Of a stretch of 64,000 bases of DNA, positions 25,275-34,493 are shown in pieces. The DNA comes from Alphaproteobacteria bacterium (GTDB taxonomy: Bacteria > Pseudomonadota > Alphaproteobacteria > Micavibrionales > Micavibrionaceae), in NCBI GenBank assembly GCA_016699735.1, contig CP065008.1, forward strand, positions 2,418,001-2,482,000, given 5' to 3'. The translations under genes and the position numbers were made by a program. The notes under the pieces were generated by a model. It saw only the letters and a list, made by a program, of their open reading frames with translations. It was not told where the DNA came from and ran no database searches. Position 1 is the first letter of the stretch. The number at the start of each line of letters is the position of its first letter.

Positions 25275-26198
25275 ATGCCCATCTGTAATGTGTGCAATAC
25301 CAGCATCTTAAAAGATTCAAAGTTTTGCCCGCAATGCGGCGACCCGGTTACAGAAGAAGATTATAAATCAGTCCCAATATTAAATAATCAGGTTGCATTG
25401 GCTAGATTGGTTTTTGGCTATAGCGCATCCTCAAACTATCTAAAAGCGGTAAATATATGTAAAAATATACCTTCATACGAAACACATGGAGATAATAAAC
25501 ATAGTAAACACATAGTAACTCTTCCAGTCACCGAGCTTGAGTTAATTACAAATCTTTATGATTTGGTTGGCACTTGGAAGTCTTCACAACTCTTTTTAAA
25601 CGGAAACTTAGCCACAAAAAAGCAATTAACTTACTATGGGCTTGGTTGCTATAAAAATAGGCAGCAAGCATATAATCATGAGGAGTATTGTTTCGGAGAA
25701 CATAATTACGAAAAAAATATATGGGGGTGCAAAAAATTGAATATGCCCTCATATGATTGGGGAGGAGGATGGCTAGAATATGGCTACCTTGATAAATCAG
25801 GCACGTGGCATTTAGATAAGCAAAAAATTAGACACCATTTAAACATGGCTATCAGAGAAAATGACCTTTGCCCTGTATTAAATCCCCAACGTATTATGAA
25901 AGTACTGGACGATCTTCCAGATACAATAAATCCAAAAAAAGATAAAAATTGGTCATATGTCACAAGCTACCAAGAAGTTAATGGAGATCTCAAAGAAGTT
26001 TGTGTGGGCATAAGACCTACACAACAAAACCCGAACTCTCATGTTGTTGCTGAAGTAAAAATAGGTTCTGAGATTTTTACAGGAAAAACTTTCTCTGATG
26101 TTCAAGCATCATCCTCTAAAACAAGCTGGCTTAAACGTTTCTTAGTTATTGGAATTATTTTTCTGATTTTAATGCTTTTGCTTTTGGGGCAGAAGTAG
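25275..26198 (+). CDS. zinc-ribbon protein with C-terminal membrane anchor, AT-rich
   Basis: A 307-residue protein beginning with a two-CxxC zinc ribbon (CNVCNTSILKDSKFCPQCG, residues 4-22). A middle region rich in aromatic residues and Asn/Lys follows (YGLGCYKNRQ, SYDWGGGWLEYGY), and a C-terminal TM helix (FLVIGIIFLILMLLLLG) ends the protein. The gene is much more AT-rich than the flanking hisZ and glmM and uses codons unlike theirs, a sign of transfer. No family is recognised for the middle domain. The protein at 54550 shares the zinc-ribbon plus TM theme. Confidence 0.65.
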   Translation: MPICNVCNTSILKDSKFCPQCGDPVTEEDYKSVPILNNQVALARLVFGYSASSNYLKAVNICKNIPSYETHGDNKHSKHIVTLPVTELELITNLYDLVGTWKSSQLFLNGNLATKKQLTYYGLGCYKNRQQAYNHEEYCFGEHNYEKNIWGCKKLNMPSYDWGGGWLEYGYLDKSGTWHLDKQKIRHHLNMAIRENDLCPVLNPQRIMKVLDDLPDTINPKKDKNWSYVTSYQEVNGDLKEVCVGIRPTQQNPNSHVVAEVKIGSEIFTGKTFSDVQASSSKTSWLKRFLVIGIIFLILMLLLLGQK

Positions 26199-26300
26199 CT
26201 AAAGCCTAAGCAAAAGCAGCAGGGCGAGTTCGGCGCTATCGTTGCTCATTCTCCGCTCCGGAAAAACGCATCTGTTGTTGAAAGAAAGACCCGGTTATCG

Positions 26301-27668
26301 TTAGCCTGAATGCGCGACTTTTTCAATCACTTCGCACAAATCGTTGACGACCCCCTCGACCAGCGCGGGATCGTCCCCCTCCGCCATGACACGGATCAAG
26401 GGCTCAGTCCCCGACTCGCGCACCAGCACCCGCCCCTTGCCGTTAAAGCGGCTCTGGGCCTTGGCAATCGCATCTTTCACGCTGGCATCCTGCATCGGCT
26501 TGCCCGTTTTAAAGCGCACATTTTTAAGAATCTGCGGCAGCGGCGTGAACAAATTCAAAACCTCGCTGGCCTTCTGGCTCTTCTCCTTGAGCAACGCCAG
26601 AATCTGCAAGGCCGCCAGAATCCCGTCGCCCGTCGTCGCATAATCCGAAAGAACGATATGGCCGGACTGCTCACCGCCAAGGTTAGCCCCCTCCTCGCGC
26701 ATCTTCTCGACCACGTAACGATCCCCGACCGGAGCGCGTAACAGCTTAATTCCATTCTTCTCCAGAAGCCTTTCGAACCCCAGGTTGGACATAACCGTAG
26801 CCACCACAGCCCCGCCTGTAAGTTGCCCCTTCTCATGCAGGGAAAGCGCCAGCGCCGCCATGATCTGGTCCCCGTCGATCACCTGCCCGCGCTCATCCAC
26901 GACGATCAGCCGATCCGCATCGCCATCCAGCGCCAGACCGATATCCGCCTTGTTCTCGATAACCGCTTTCTTCAGCGCATCCGGCGATGTGGCCCCGAAC
27001 CCGGCATTGATATTCCGACCGTTGGGCTGGCAACCGATGGCAATCACTTCCGCCTCCAGTTCCCAGAGAATTTGCGGCGCGACCTTATAAGCAGCGCCGT
27101 GCGCGGCATCCACAACCACCTTCAGCCCCTCGAAATTCGCGGGACGCGGCAGGCTGCGCTTAAGCGACTCGATATACCGCCCCAGCGCGTCATCCAGACG
27201 ACTGGCCTTCCCCAAATTCTCAGGAGACGCCAGTTCCGCCGACAAATCCCGGTCGATCAGCTCCTCGATCCGCAGTTCCAAAGCATCATCCAGCTTATAG
27301 CCGTCCGCGCCGAACAACTTGATACCGTTATCCGTATAAGGATTGTGAGAGGCTGAGATCATCACCCCCACATCCGCCCGCAGCGAACGGGTCAGGCTGG
27401 CGATCCCCGGCGTCGGAATCGGCCCAGAGAGAATCACATCCATCCCCATCGCCAGAAATCCGGCGGTCATGGCCTGTTCGAGCATATAGCAGGACAGGCG
27501 CGTATCCTTGCCGATGACCGCCCGGTCCATATGCCCGCCGTTCCGCGCATCGCGCAGAACGATCGCCGTGGCCATCGCAGCCTTCAGCGCCAGTTCCGGA
27601 GTCATGGGGAACTGGTTGGCTGTCCCGCGGATTCCGTCGGTTCCGAAATATTTGTTCTTTTTGCTCAT
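26301..27668 (-). CDS. glmM: phosphoglucosamine mutase
   Basis: A 455-residue enzyme converting glucosamine-6-phosphate to the 1-phosphate for UDP-GlcNAc, feeding peptidoglycan and lipopolysaccharide. It has KYFGTDGIRG at the start, the phospho-serine loop ISASHN with Ser107, the metal loop DGDADR and the sugar-binding GEQSGH. The phosphate-binding RESGTEPLIRVM is near the C-terminus. I chose the ATG at 27668; longer frames add a non-homologous leader. It lies near ftsH, as in many proteobacteria, although other genes intervene here. Confidence 0.97.
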   Translation of the reverse strand: MSKKNKYFGTDGIRGTANQFPMTPELALKAAMATAIVLRDARNGGHMDRAVIGKDTRLSCYMLEQAMTAGFLAMGMDVILSGPIPTPGIASLTRSLRADVGVMISASHNPYTDNGIKLFGADGYKLDDALELRIEELIDRDLSAELASPENLGKASRLDDALGRYIESLKRSLPRPANFEGLKVVVDAAHGAAYKVAPQILWELEAEVIAIGCQPNGRNINAGFGATSPDALKKAVIENKADIGLALDGDADRLIVVDERGQVIDGDQIMAALALSLHEKGQLTGGAVVATVMSNLGFERLLEKNGIKLLRAPVGDRYVVEKMREEGANLGGEQSGHIVLSDYATTGDGILAALQILALLKEKSQKASEVLNLFTPLPQILKNVRFKTGKPMQDASVKDAIAKAQSRFNGKGRVLVRESGTEPLIRVMAEGDDPALVEGVVNDLCEVIEKVAHSG

Positions 27669-27816
27669 GAGGCCATTAAATCCCGTGCCGCGAAGCTTTA
27701 CAATGCCGCGGGCAAAACACGCAAGCTTTTTCAACGCTTTTCTTGCCAAGCCACTGAGTTTATGACACATTTATCCTATATATAAGGGTAAGCGGATATA
27801 ACCGTTGGGGGGATGA

Positions 27817-28686
27817 GTGCAAGGGGAATTCTCGGAAAAATCCGGTTTCGAATCGTTAGTGGGCCGCCCCGCGCCTGTCACCGTGGTTAACCGCGACAGC
27901 CCGATCATCTTCTCCGGCCCGCATAACGGCATCGCCGTGCTCGATGACCCCGCCAACCCGCTGGGAATGCCCCGCGAATGGTTTGAAAAGGCCCACGAGG
28001 CCAGTGACCTGCATATGCAGGCGCTGTTCGATGCGATGATCCCGCGCTTCCCCAATGCCTCTTTCATCTCGGGCAACTACTCGCGCCTTGTGGCGGACCT
28101 CAACCGGATGCCCGCCTGCGCGATTGCCTGCGAATCCTCGGAGTGGGACGATCTGCTGATCCCCGGAAATACCCCTGAGAAACTCACGGATCAGGAAGTC
28201 GGACGCCGAATGAGTACGGTCTACTGGCCCTACCACGAGGCACTGACGAATCTGGTGAACGAAAAACGCCACAAATTCGGCGGCGTTGTTCTGGTGGACC
28301 TCCATTCCTTCTCCCCCTCATGGCAGGGACTCCCGCGGGAGGTGGACGTCGGGCTGCTGACGCTCGATCAATCGCACCCTCTGGCGTCGATGTCCGCCGA
28401 ATATGTCCGGGAGCGCAGCGGATACAGGTACAAGCCCGGAGAACCCTATTTCCTGCCCGCCCGTGTGGAGATCACCGCCGCCCCGTTGATTAAGGAAAGA
28501 ACCAGGACAGACTATCTGGGCTTTGAAATCCGCAACGACCTTCTCGCCACAGACAAGGGGCGGGAACAGTTTTGCGAATTCTTCGAGAGATATCTGAACT
28601 TCCTGGAAGCCCACCCGCATTACGGCGTTCTGTTTTCCAACCTGGATTCCGCAGCACAGATCGAAGAACCCGCCCTGCAGAAATAA
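27817..28686 (+). CDS. N-formylglutamate amidohydrolase family protein
   Basis: A 289-residue zinc-amidohydrolase-like protein. Family motifs seen are FSGPHNG near residue 33 (metal His), SRLVADLNR near 93, VLVDLHSFSP near 160 (second metal His) and the C-terminal EIRNDLL. Characterised members hydrolyse N-formylglutamate in histidine breakdown, but no hut genes lie nearby, so the substrate is open. Translation starts at a GTG with a strong G-rich ribosome site (GGGGGGA). It is divergent from glmM. Confidence 0.85.
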   Translation: MQGEFSEKSGFESLVGRPAPVTVVNRDSPIIFSGPHNGIAVLDDPANPLGMPREWFEKAHEASDLHMQALFDAMIPRFPNASFISGNYSRLVADLNRMPACAIACESSEWDDLLIPGNTPEKLTDQEVGRRMSTVYWPYHEALTNLVNEKRHKFGGVVLVDLHSFSPSWQGLPREVDVGLLTLDQSHPLASMSAEYVRERSGYRYKPGEPYFLPARVEITAAPLIKERTRTDYLGFEIRNDLLATDKGREQFCEFFERYLNFLEAHPHYGVLFSNLDSAAQIEEPALQK

Positions 28687-28698
28687 TAACGAAGATGA

Positions 28699-29751
28699 TC
28701 ACAGACTAAAGTGTTCTTCTCTCTCGGAACCCTTTGCGCTCCAGAAGTGTCCGTTGCTGCCCCTCCATAAAATATCGTCCGTATCGCGTTCACATAATAT
28801 CGCCACACGGCTGGCAGCATATGCGCCAACCCACCGCGCACCGACCTCAATAGGTTGCGCCTGATACGCTTGGAAGCCTCCTTCATCGGGTGATATGTAG
28901 AAACCGCGCACAGAAGTACTCGCTGCATACAACCGTGCTTCCAAGTAGCGCGGATCCGTCCGCGATATCTCTCCTTTTGCATATCGCGCCGCTAGGGTAG
29001 CTTGCCGCATATGCTCCAGTTCATGCATAACACTATCAATGCTGTTGAGAAATGAATCCCGCCCGCCCTGCATACCAACTTCCATCCCAAGAAACTCTTC
29101 ACCCGATGAGGTGAGATGAACGCTGCTGTTCGGGGAGTTTTCACTAAAAACGATATCGCCACTTCGCTTTACACCCAACTGTCGGGAATAGCTGTCTATA
29201 ATAAACGCAAGAACGGCCTTCTGTTGGTTTGAATCCAGACGATTATGAACTCCCTCTTTAAGAATATCTTTAAATCTGTACCCATATCCCGCCTCTTCCC
29301 ACTGCCTTTGCAGATTACCTTCATTATCGGCAGAAAAAAAAGCGTCCACCTCCCGCTCTTGGCTTATTACCAACTCCTTGGTAAAAGCTCCCTTTGAAAG
29401 CCCCAATGCATCAAGAGCTTCAACCCTTCCCGGTATATCCACTTCTACGGGTATGATCCCGTGAAACTCATATTGCTTGTCATTGGCAATCGCATCATAC
29501 AGATTGAGTCTTGTTTCCAGGGAAAGGTCCGCCAGAGCCTGACGCCCCGTTTCTACATCCTGATAAGAGTAAAGAACTTTATTAACAAAATTCATCGCTT
29601 CTCGGCCAGATAAGATACCGTTTCTGCTTTCTACCTCCTGGAAGGAAGAAGGAGGGAAAACATACGAAGCGGACCCCTCAAAGGCTCTAGCCACGGAGAT
29701 TACATCTGTATTTGTCCCTGTTTCCCCTGTAAAAAAGCTCACTTTGACCAT
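28699..29751 (-). CDS. hypothetical protein with HExxH motif
   Basis: A 350-residue protein without a signal peptide. It contains HELEHMRQA near residue 240, followed about 25 residues later by YLEARLYAAS, a spacing compatible with a zincin (HExxH plus a downstream Glu). The N-terminal 200 residues show no family I know. It is convergent with the formylglutamate amidohydrolase-family gene (12-base gap) and inserted between glmM and ftsH, two genes often close together elsewhere. An ATG at 29751 with AGGGG upstream is used; an in-frame start at 29784 adds 11 residues. Protease activity is inferred from the motif only. Confidence 0.55.
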   Translation of the reverse strand: MVKVSFFTGETGTNTDVISVARAFEGSASYVFPPSSFQEVESRNGILSGREAMNFVNKVLYSYQDVETGRQALADLSLETRLNLYDAIANDKQYEFHGIIPVEVDIPGRVEALDALGLSKGAFTKELVISQEREVDAFFSADNEGNLQRQWEEAGYGYRFKDILKEGVHNRLDSNQQKAVLAFIIDSYSRQLGVKRSGDIVFSENSPNSSVHLTSSGEEFLGMEVGMQGGRDSFLNSIDSVMHELEHMRQATLAARYAKGEISRTDPRYLEARLYAASTSVRGFYISPDEGGFQAYQAQPIEVGARWVGAYAASRVAILCERDTDDILWRGSNGHFWSAKGSEREEHFSL

Positions 29752-29912
29752 AATATTAGACCCCTGAATTTTATAATTATACAACTATAACAATATAATA
29801 AAACTTTTTGGCGCAGAAACAAAGCACACCCAATCCCCCACAGACACTCGCCTGCTGCAAGTATACTACAACAAGCCGACCTGATTATGCAAAAAATACA
29901 CAACCCCTGAGA

Positions 29913-31793
29913 CTAAGCTTCCTGCGGCTTCCCGCCCGCAACCCCGCCGCTGGTCGGGACAGAAGGGCGCGTTGGGGGCGGCAGGGAATCCGTAGGTTCG
30001 TCACGGATAATCGCCTCCCCGCGTAAAAGACCCTTGATCTCGTCGCCGGAGAGCAGTTCATACTCCAGCAGCGCCTTGGCGATGGTGTGCAGATCGTCGA
30101 TATTCTCGGTGATGACCTGCTTGGCCTTTTCATAACCTTCGTTGATCAGACGCTGCACTTCCTTTTCAATTTCCTTGGTGGTCTGGCTGGAGATTCTCTT
30201 CTGCCGGTAATCCGCCTCGTCGTCGCCGTAATCGATCATGCCGACGCTCTCGCTGAATCCCCATTCCGTCACCATCGCCCGCGCGAGTCGTGTCACCTGC
30301 TTGATATCGCCCGACGCGCCGCTGGTCACATGATCCTTGCCGAAAATGATCTCTTCGGCCACGCGCCCGCCCATCCCGACGGACAGATTGGCCTTCATCT
30401 TGGCAATCGAATAGCTGTAACGGTCACCCTCGGGCAGCCGCATGACCATCCCCAAAGCCCGCCCGCGGGGAACGATGGTCGCCTTATGGATCGGATCGGA
30501 TTCCGGCTCGTGCAGCGTCACCAGCGCGTGTCCCGCCTCATGATAGGCGGTCAGCTTCTTCTCTTCCTGGCTCATGGCCATGGAGCGTCGCTCGGCGCCC
30601 ATCATGACCTTGTCCTTCGCGGATTCGAAATCTTCCATCGTGACCACGCGCCTGTTCTTGCGCGCCGCCATCAGCGCCGCCTCATTGACGATATTCGCCA
30701 GCTCGGCGCCGGAAAATCCGGGCGTCCCGCGGGCAATCACCGCCGCATCCACGTTATTGGACAGCGGAACCTTTTTCATATGAACCTTGAGAATCTTTTC
30801 GCGCCCCTTCACATCCGGCAGCGGCACGTTGATCTGTCGGTCGAATCGTCCGGGCCGCAGCAATGCGGGGTCCAGCACATCCGGCCGGTTTGTGGCCGCC
30901 AGAATGATCACCCCTTCCGAGGTCTCGAACCCGTCCATCTCCACCAGCAACTGATTGAGCGTCTGTTCGCGCTCGTCATTCCCGCCGCCATATCCGGCGC
31001 CGCGGTGACGGCCGACCGCGTCAATCTCGTCAATAAAGATAATGCACGGAGCGTTTTTCTTGCCCTGTTCGAACATATCGCGCACCCGGCTGGCGCCGAC
31101 GCCCACGAACATCTCCACGAAATCCGAGCCGGAGATGGTAAAGAACGGCACACCCGCCTCACCGGCGACGGCGCGGGCGATCAGCGTCTTACCCGTACCC
31201 GGAGAACCCACCAGCAAAGCGCCTTTAGGAATCTTGCCGCCCAGCCGCTGGAACTTCTGCGGGTCTTTAAGGAATTCCACGATTTCCTGCAACTCGTCCT
31301 TGGCCTCGTCAATCCCCGCAACATCATCGAAAGTCACACGCCCCTGCCGCTCGGTCAGCATCCGCGCCCGGGATTTCCCGAACCCCATCGCGCCGCCGCC
31401 GCCGCGCCCGTGCATCTGCCGCATGAACATCACCCACACCCCGATGATCAGAACCGCGGGCAGCAGGGCGATAATCAGCTGCGCGAAAAACCCCTGCTGC
31501 TCGATCGGCTTGACATTGACCTTTACAGGGTAGTCAATAACACGCTCCATAATATTTTCATCATAGGGGATCAACGTAAAGAAACTCTCGGGCGAATCCA
31601 TGAACTGCCCGGTGACCTGATTGCCCTTGACGACAATCTCCTTGATCCGGCCTTCCTTCGCCTGCGCGATGAAATCGCTGTAGGCAAGCTCCCGCGCTCC
31701 GCGCAGAGCGGGATCCTGGGTTTGCTGGGCAAGGGAGATCAAAAACAGCACCAGAAGCCCGACGCCAAGCCACACAACAAGATTACGGTTCAT
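29913..31793 (-). CDS. ftsH: ATP-dependent zinc metalloprotease FtsH
   Basis: A 626-residue inner-membrane AAA+ protease. It has two TM segments (residues 5-22 and about 100-125), Walker A GSPGTGKT (the first Pro of the usual GPPGTGKT is Ser), Walker B IIFIDEIDAVG, the second region of homology (ATNRPDVLDPALLRPGRFD), and the protease site HEAGH with the third zinc ligand further downstream. The tail is Pro/Gly-rich. It follows tilS by 77 bases, the widespread tilS-ftsH order. It degrades unassembled membrane proteins and regulators such as LpxC. Confidence 0.98.
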   Translation of the reverse strand: MNRNLVVWLGVGLLVLFLISLAQQTQDPALRGARELAYSDFIAQAKEGRIKEIVVKGNQVTGQFMDSPESFFTLIPYDENIMERVIDYPVKVNVKPIEQQGFFAQLIIALLPAVLIIGVWVMFMRQMHGRGGGGAMGFGKSRARMLTERQGRVTFDDVAGIDEAKDELQEIVEFLKDPQKFQRLGGKIPKGALLVGSPGTGKTLIARAVAGEAGVPFFTISGSDFVEMFVGVGASRVRDMFEQGKKNAPCIIFIDEIDAVGRHRGAGYGGGNDEREQTLNQLLVEMDGFETSEGVIILAATNRPDVLDPALLRPGRFDRQINVPLPDVKGREKILKVHMKKVPLSNNVDAAVIARGTPGFSGAELANIVNEAALMAARKNRRVVTMEDFESAKDKVMMGAERRSMAMSQEEKKLTAYHEAGHALVTLHEPESDPIHKATIVPRGRALGMVMRLPEGDRYSYSIAKMKANLSVGMGGRVAEEIIFGKDHVTSGASGDIKQVTRLARAMVTEWGFSESVGMIDYGDDEADYRQKRISSQTTKEIEKEVQRLINEGYEKAKQVITENIDDLHTIAKALLEYELLSGDEIKGLLRGEAIIRDEPTDSLPPPTRPSVPTSGGVAGGKPQEA

Positions 31794-31870
31794 ATCAAAT
31801 CCATCAGTTGATTGAAAAAATTATCCGACGCGCATCGTCACACATTAACACAATATTCCTAAAGAAATCC

Positions 31871-32929
31871 TCATTTTTTGCGGCTTTTTTTCGCTTTGGC
31901 TTTTCGTAAACCCTCAATTTCGAGCCGCAAACCCCCTTCCCGGTCGACCCGTTCGAAGACGATCCCATGAAGAGTTCGCTTGCGGAACGGCTGCGGTTTC
32001 ATCAGATCGCAAAAAAGCCCCTCCACCCGCTCCAGACGCGGCCCATAGGGATCGGGCGGAGAAAGAGCAGCAATCATCCGCAGCAGAACCCGAAGCCCGA
32101 TCTCCTCCGGCACATCGTGCAAAACCTGCAGTGAAAAAACGATCCGACTCGTTTCCTTTGATATAACTCCGCGGTAAAATGCCCCTTCAGCAAGCTGATC
32201 CAAAGCCTTACGCGCTCGTCCTAACCGCTTGGCCGTCACCCCCAGCCGCTCCGCCGTCAGCCCTTCCGCCTCCAGAGCATCCATCGAACCGCGCATCCGC
32301 ACCCGCGCAAATTGCGCGGAACGGTTAGAGGGGTCGTCGATAAACTTCACCCCGTTCGCCTCGCACGTTTGCACCAGCCGCTCCTTGGGGATACTCAAGA
32401 GGGGCCGGCACAAAACCAGCCCGTCCGCAAACGCCTGCTCCGCCGCCATACCCGACAGCCCATCCAGCCCCGTCCCCCGCGAAAGCCGGAACAAGACCGT
32501 CTCCGCCTGATCGTCCAGATGATGCGCGAGAAAAAGCCGTGAAAGCCCGTAATCCTTCATATAAGAAGCCATCAGCGCATAACGCGCTTCCCGTGCCCGC
32601 TCCTGCACCCGCGACGTGACGGCCTTGTCCGGCCTCCACGTCAGGATTTTATGCCCCACACCCTTGAACCCCTTCAGCCACCGCCCGACCTGCTTCGCCT
32701 CGGCATCGGAGTCCGTCCTTAACCCGTGATCGACCGTGAGGGCATGAATGAGGGTCTTCCTTTTCGCCTGCTGCGCCCATAAAGACAAAAGAAAGCACAG
32801 CGCCATACTGTCCGGCCCGCCGGAAACGCCGACGGCCAAAGACTCATCGGCGGGAAAATCCTCCCCGAACGAAAAGCGCATAAGATCGGTAAATTCGGTC
32901 AAACTGATAGGCTTGGGATCAGCAGCCAA
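31871..32929 (-). CDS. tilS: tRNA(Ile)-lysidine synthase
   Basis: A 352-residue N-type ATP pyrophosphatase that puts lysidine on C34 of the AUA-reading tRNA. The signature SGGPDS is at residues 36-41, with HHLDDQAETVLFRLSRG in the middle. It is shorter than E. coli TilS and seems to have little of the far C-terminal domain. The frame begins at TTG 32929, overlapping the cpoB stop by 11 bases; the next ATG (32881) would remove residues just before the ATP loop and has no ribosome site. tilS then ftsH is the common order. Confidence 0.93.
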   Translation of the reverse strand: MAADPKPISLTEFTDLMRFSFGEDFPADESLAVGVSGGPDSMALCFLLSLWAQQAKRKTLIHALTVDHGLRTDSDAEAKQVGRWLKGFKGVGHKILTWRPDKAVTSRVQERAREARYALMASYMKDYGLSRLFLAHHLDDQAETVLFRLSRGTGLDGLSGMAAEQAFADGLVLCRPLLSIPKERLVQTCEANGVKFIDDPSNRSAQFARVRMRGSMDALEAEGLTAERLGVTAKRLGRARKALDQLAEGAFYRGVISKETSRIVFSLQVLHDVPEEIGLRVLLRMIAALSPPDPYGPRLERVEGLFCDLMKPQPFRKRTLHGIVFERVDREGGLRLEIEGLRKAKAKKSRKK

Positions 32930-33779
32930 GTTTGGTCATTTCCTGCTTGGCACGGCGGATGATCGGCCCCGACGTGTTGGAGAAATCCTTCTCCAGTTGC
33001 AGCAAGGCAATGCAGGCATCGTCCTTGCGCTTCAATCCGGCCAGCGAAAGCCCGAGCTTGAGCAGATTGTCAGCAGCCTTCCCGCCCTTGGGGTTGTCCT
33101 GATACGCTTCGGCGAAAACCTTGGAGGCTTTCTCGTGTTCCCCGCGCACATAGAACGTCTCGCCGTACCAGTACTTCGCATTGGGCGCGAGATCGCTGTC
33201 GGGATAGGTCTTGAGGAAATTGGCGAACTGGATTTCCGCCCCCTCGAAATCGCTCTTCTTCATGAGGCCGAACGCGCTTTCATAAGCCGCCAGCGGCGTA
33301 TCCGAAGGCAAGGGCGCAGACCCGGCAGAGGACGAAGAGGCTTCGCCCCCGTCGTCATTCCGCAGATTCTCCGGCGGCACATATTCAAACGATGATGACC
33401 GCGGCTCCTTCCCCGGCTTCACCATGGAGGTCGACTCCATCGGTTCCCCGGAATCGCCATAATCATAGCCATTCCCCGTGCGCGGCTCCCCGCCGTAGCT
33501 CGACCCCGAAGAAGACGCGGAGGAAGACGCCACACCCCCGCCCCCTTCAAGCTCCCGCACCCGCACAGTCATCTGGTCGAGTTGATCGCGCAGACTGCGG
33601 ATTTCATAGGACTGCTCCTCCACCATCCCGGTCAAGCGGCGGATTTCCTGCTCCATCTCCTGCAGCCGCACCTCGGTGGCCGCAGAAGACTGCGAAAACG
33701 CCGGAAGCGGCCCGGTCGCAAGAAACACGAGAGCCGCCGCCGTACAAAGAACAGCTTTATAAATCCGTCTTTGGATCAT
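32919..33779 (-). CDS. cpoB: Tol-Pal system protein CpoB (YbgF)
   Basis: A 286-residue periplasmic protein with a signal peptide (cleavage after about residue 28, PAFSQ). A trimeric coiled coil spans about 35-80 (EVRLQEMEQEIRRL), then a Ser/Gly-rich linker, then three TPR units in the last 120 residues (AYESAFGLMKKSDFEGAEIQF and following). CpoB coordinates outer-membrane constriction with septal peptidoglycan synthesis. It follows pal by 18 bases. Confidence 0.95.
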   Translation of the reverse strand: MIQRRIYKAVLCTAAALVFLATGPLPAFSQSSAATEVRLQEMEQEIRRLTGMVEEQSYEIRSLRDQLDQMTVRVRELEGGGGVASSSASSSGSSYGGEPRTGNGYDYGDSGEPMESTSMVKPGKEPRSSSFEYVPPENLRNDDGGEASSSSAGSAPLPSDTPLAAYESAFGLMKKSDFEGAEIQFANFLKTYPDSDLAPNAKYWYGETFYVRGEHEKASKVFAEAYQDNPKGGKAADNLLKLGLSLAGLKRKDDACIALLQLEKDFSNTSGPIIRRAKQEMTKLGC

Positions 33780-33797
33780 CGTTTAAACCCCTGAAGG

Positions 33798-34298
33798 TTA
33801 CTGGATATCCGTTACGCCGCGTCGGTTGCGCGCCCAGGAGGAGTCATCCGAACCGACCTGATCCGGGCGTTCCTTCCCATAGCTGATCGTGTTGATCCGC
33901 GCACCGTCAATGCCCAGCGCCACAAGGTAATTTTTGACCGTATTGGCCCGGCGCTCACCCAGCGCGAGGTTGTATTCGCGGGTGCCGCGCTCGTCGGCAT
34001 GGCCTTCGATCGTGACATTCAAGTTGGAATATTGCTGTAGCCAGCGGGCCTGATTCTCAAGCGTGGAGCGCGCCTCGGGACGCAGGTCAACGCTGTCAAG
34101 GTCGAAGAACACGCGGTCTCCGGCATTCACCATAAAGTCCTCTTCCGAACCGGGGACCGGAGCGCCGGCATTCATACCGGAATCCTGAAACACCATGTCC
34201 TGCCCGGTCCCGGCATCCGCCGCCCCGTCAGTCTTGTCCTTGCTACAGGCGCTGAGCGCCAGCATTGCACTAAATACCAGTAAATAACGGCTTTTCAT
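33798..34298 (-). CDS. pal: peptidoglycan-associated lipoprotein Pal
   Basis: A 166-residue outer-membrane lipoprotein with lipobox LSAC (Cys18). The OmpA-like peptidoglycan-binding domain spans residues 60-165 and shows VFFDLDSVDL, EGHADERGTREYNLALGERRA and SYGKERP. It is the first gene of pal-cpoB-tilS-ftsH. The rest of the tol cluster, tolQ to tolB, is not upstream; a SirB1-like gene is there instead. Confidence 0.97.
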   Translation of the reverse strand: MKSRYLLVFSAMLALSACSKDKTDGAADAGTGQDMVFQDSGMNAGAPVPGSEEDFMVNAGDRVFFDLDSVDLRPEARSTLENQARWLQQYSNLNVTIEGHADERGTREYNLALGERRANTVKNYLVALGIDGARINTISYGKERPDQVGSDDSSWARNRRGVTDIQ

Positions 34299-34493
34299 GT
34301 TCGGTGTCTCCTTCTGACTCAGCCTGTGAATTCATCGAGTGTCATATTCAACTTGCCCTGCGCCGTCCAGACCTTAATACGGGCTGACGAACGGATACCC
34401 TTTGTTCGATTCGTAACGGGGCGACAGCATAGTCATATTAGCTTCTTCAGACGCTTTCAAGACTTCGTTGCGCGGACAGAAGGTTTTCAAGAA

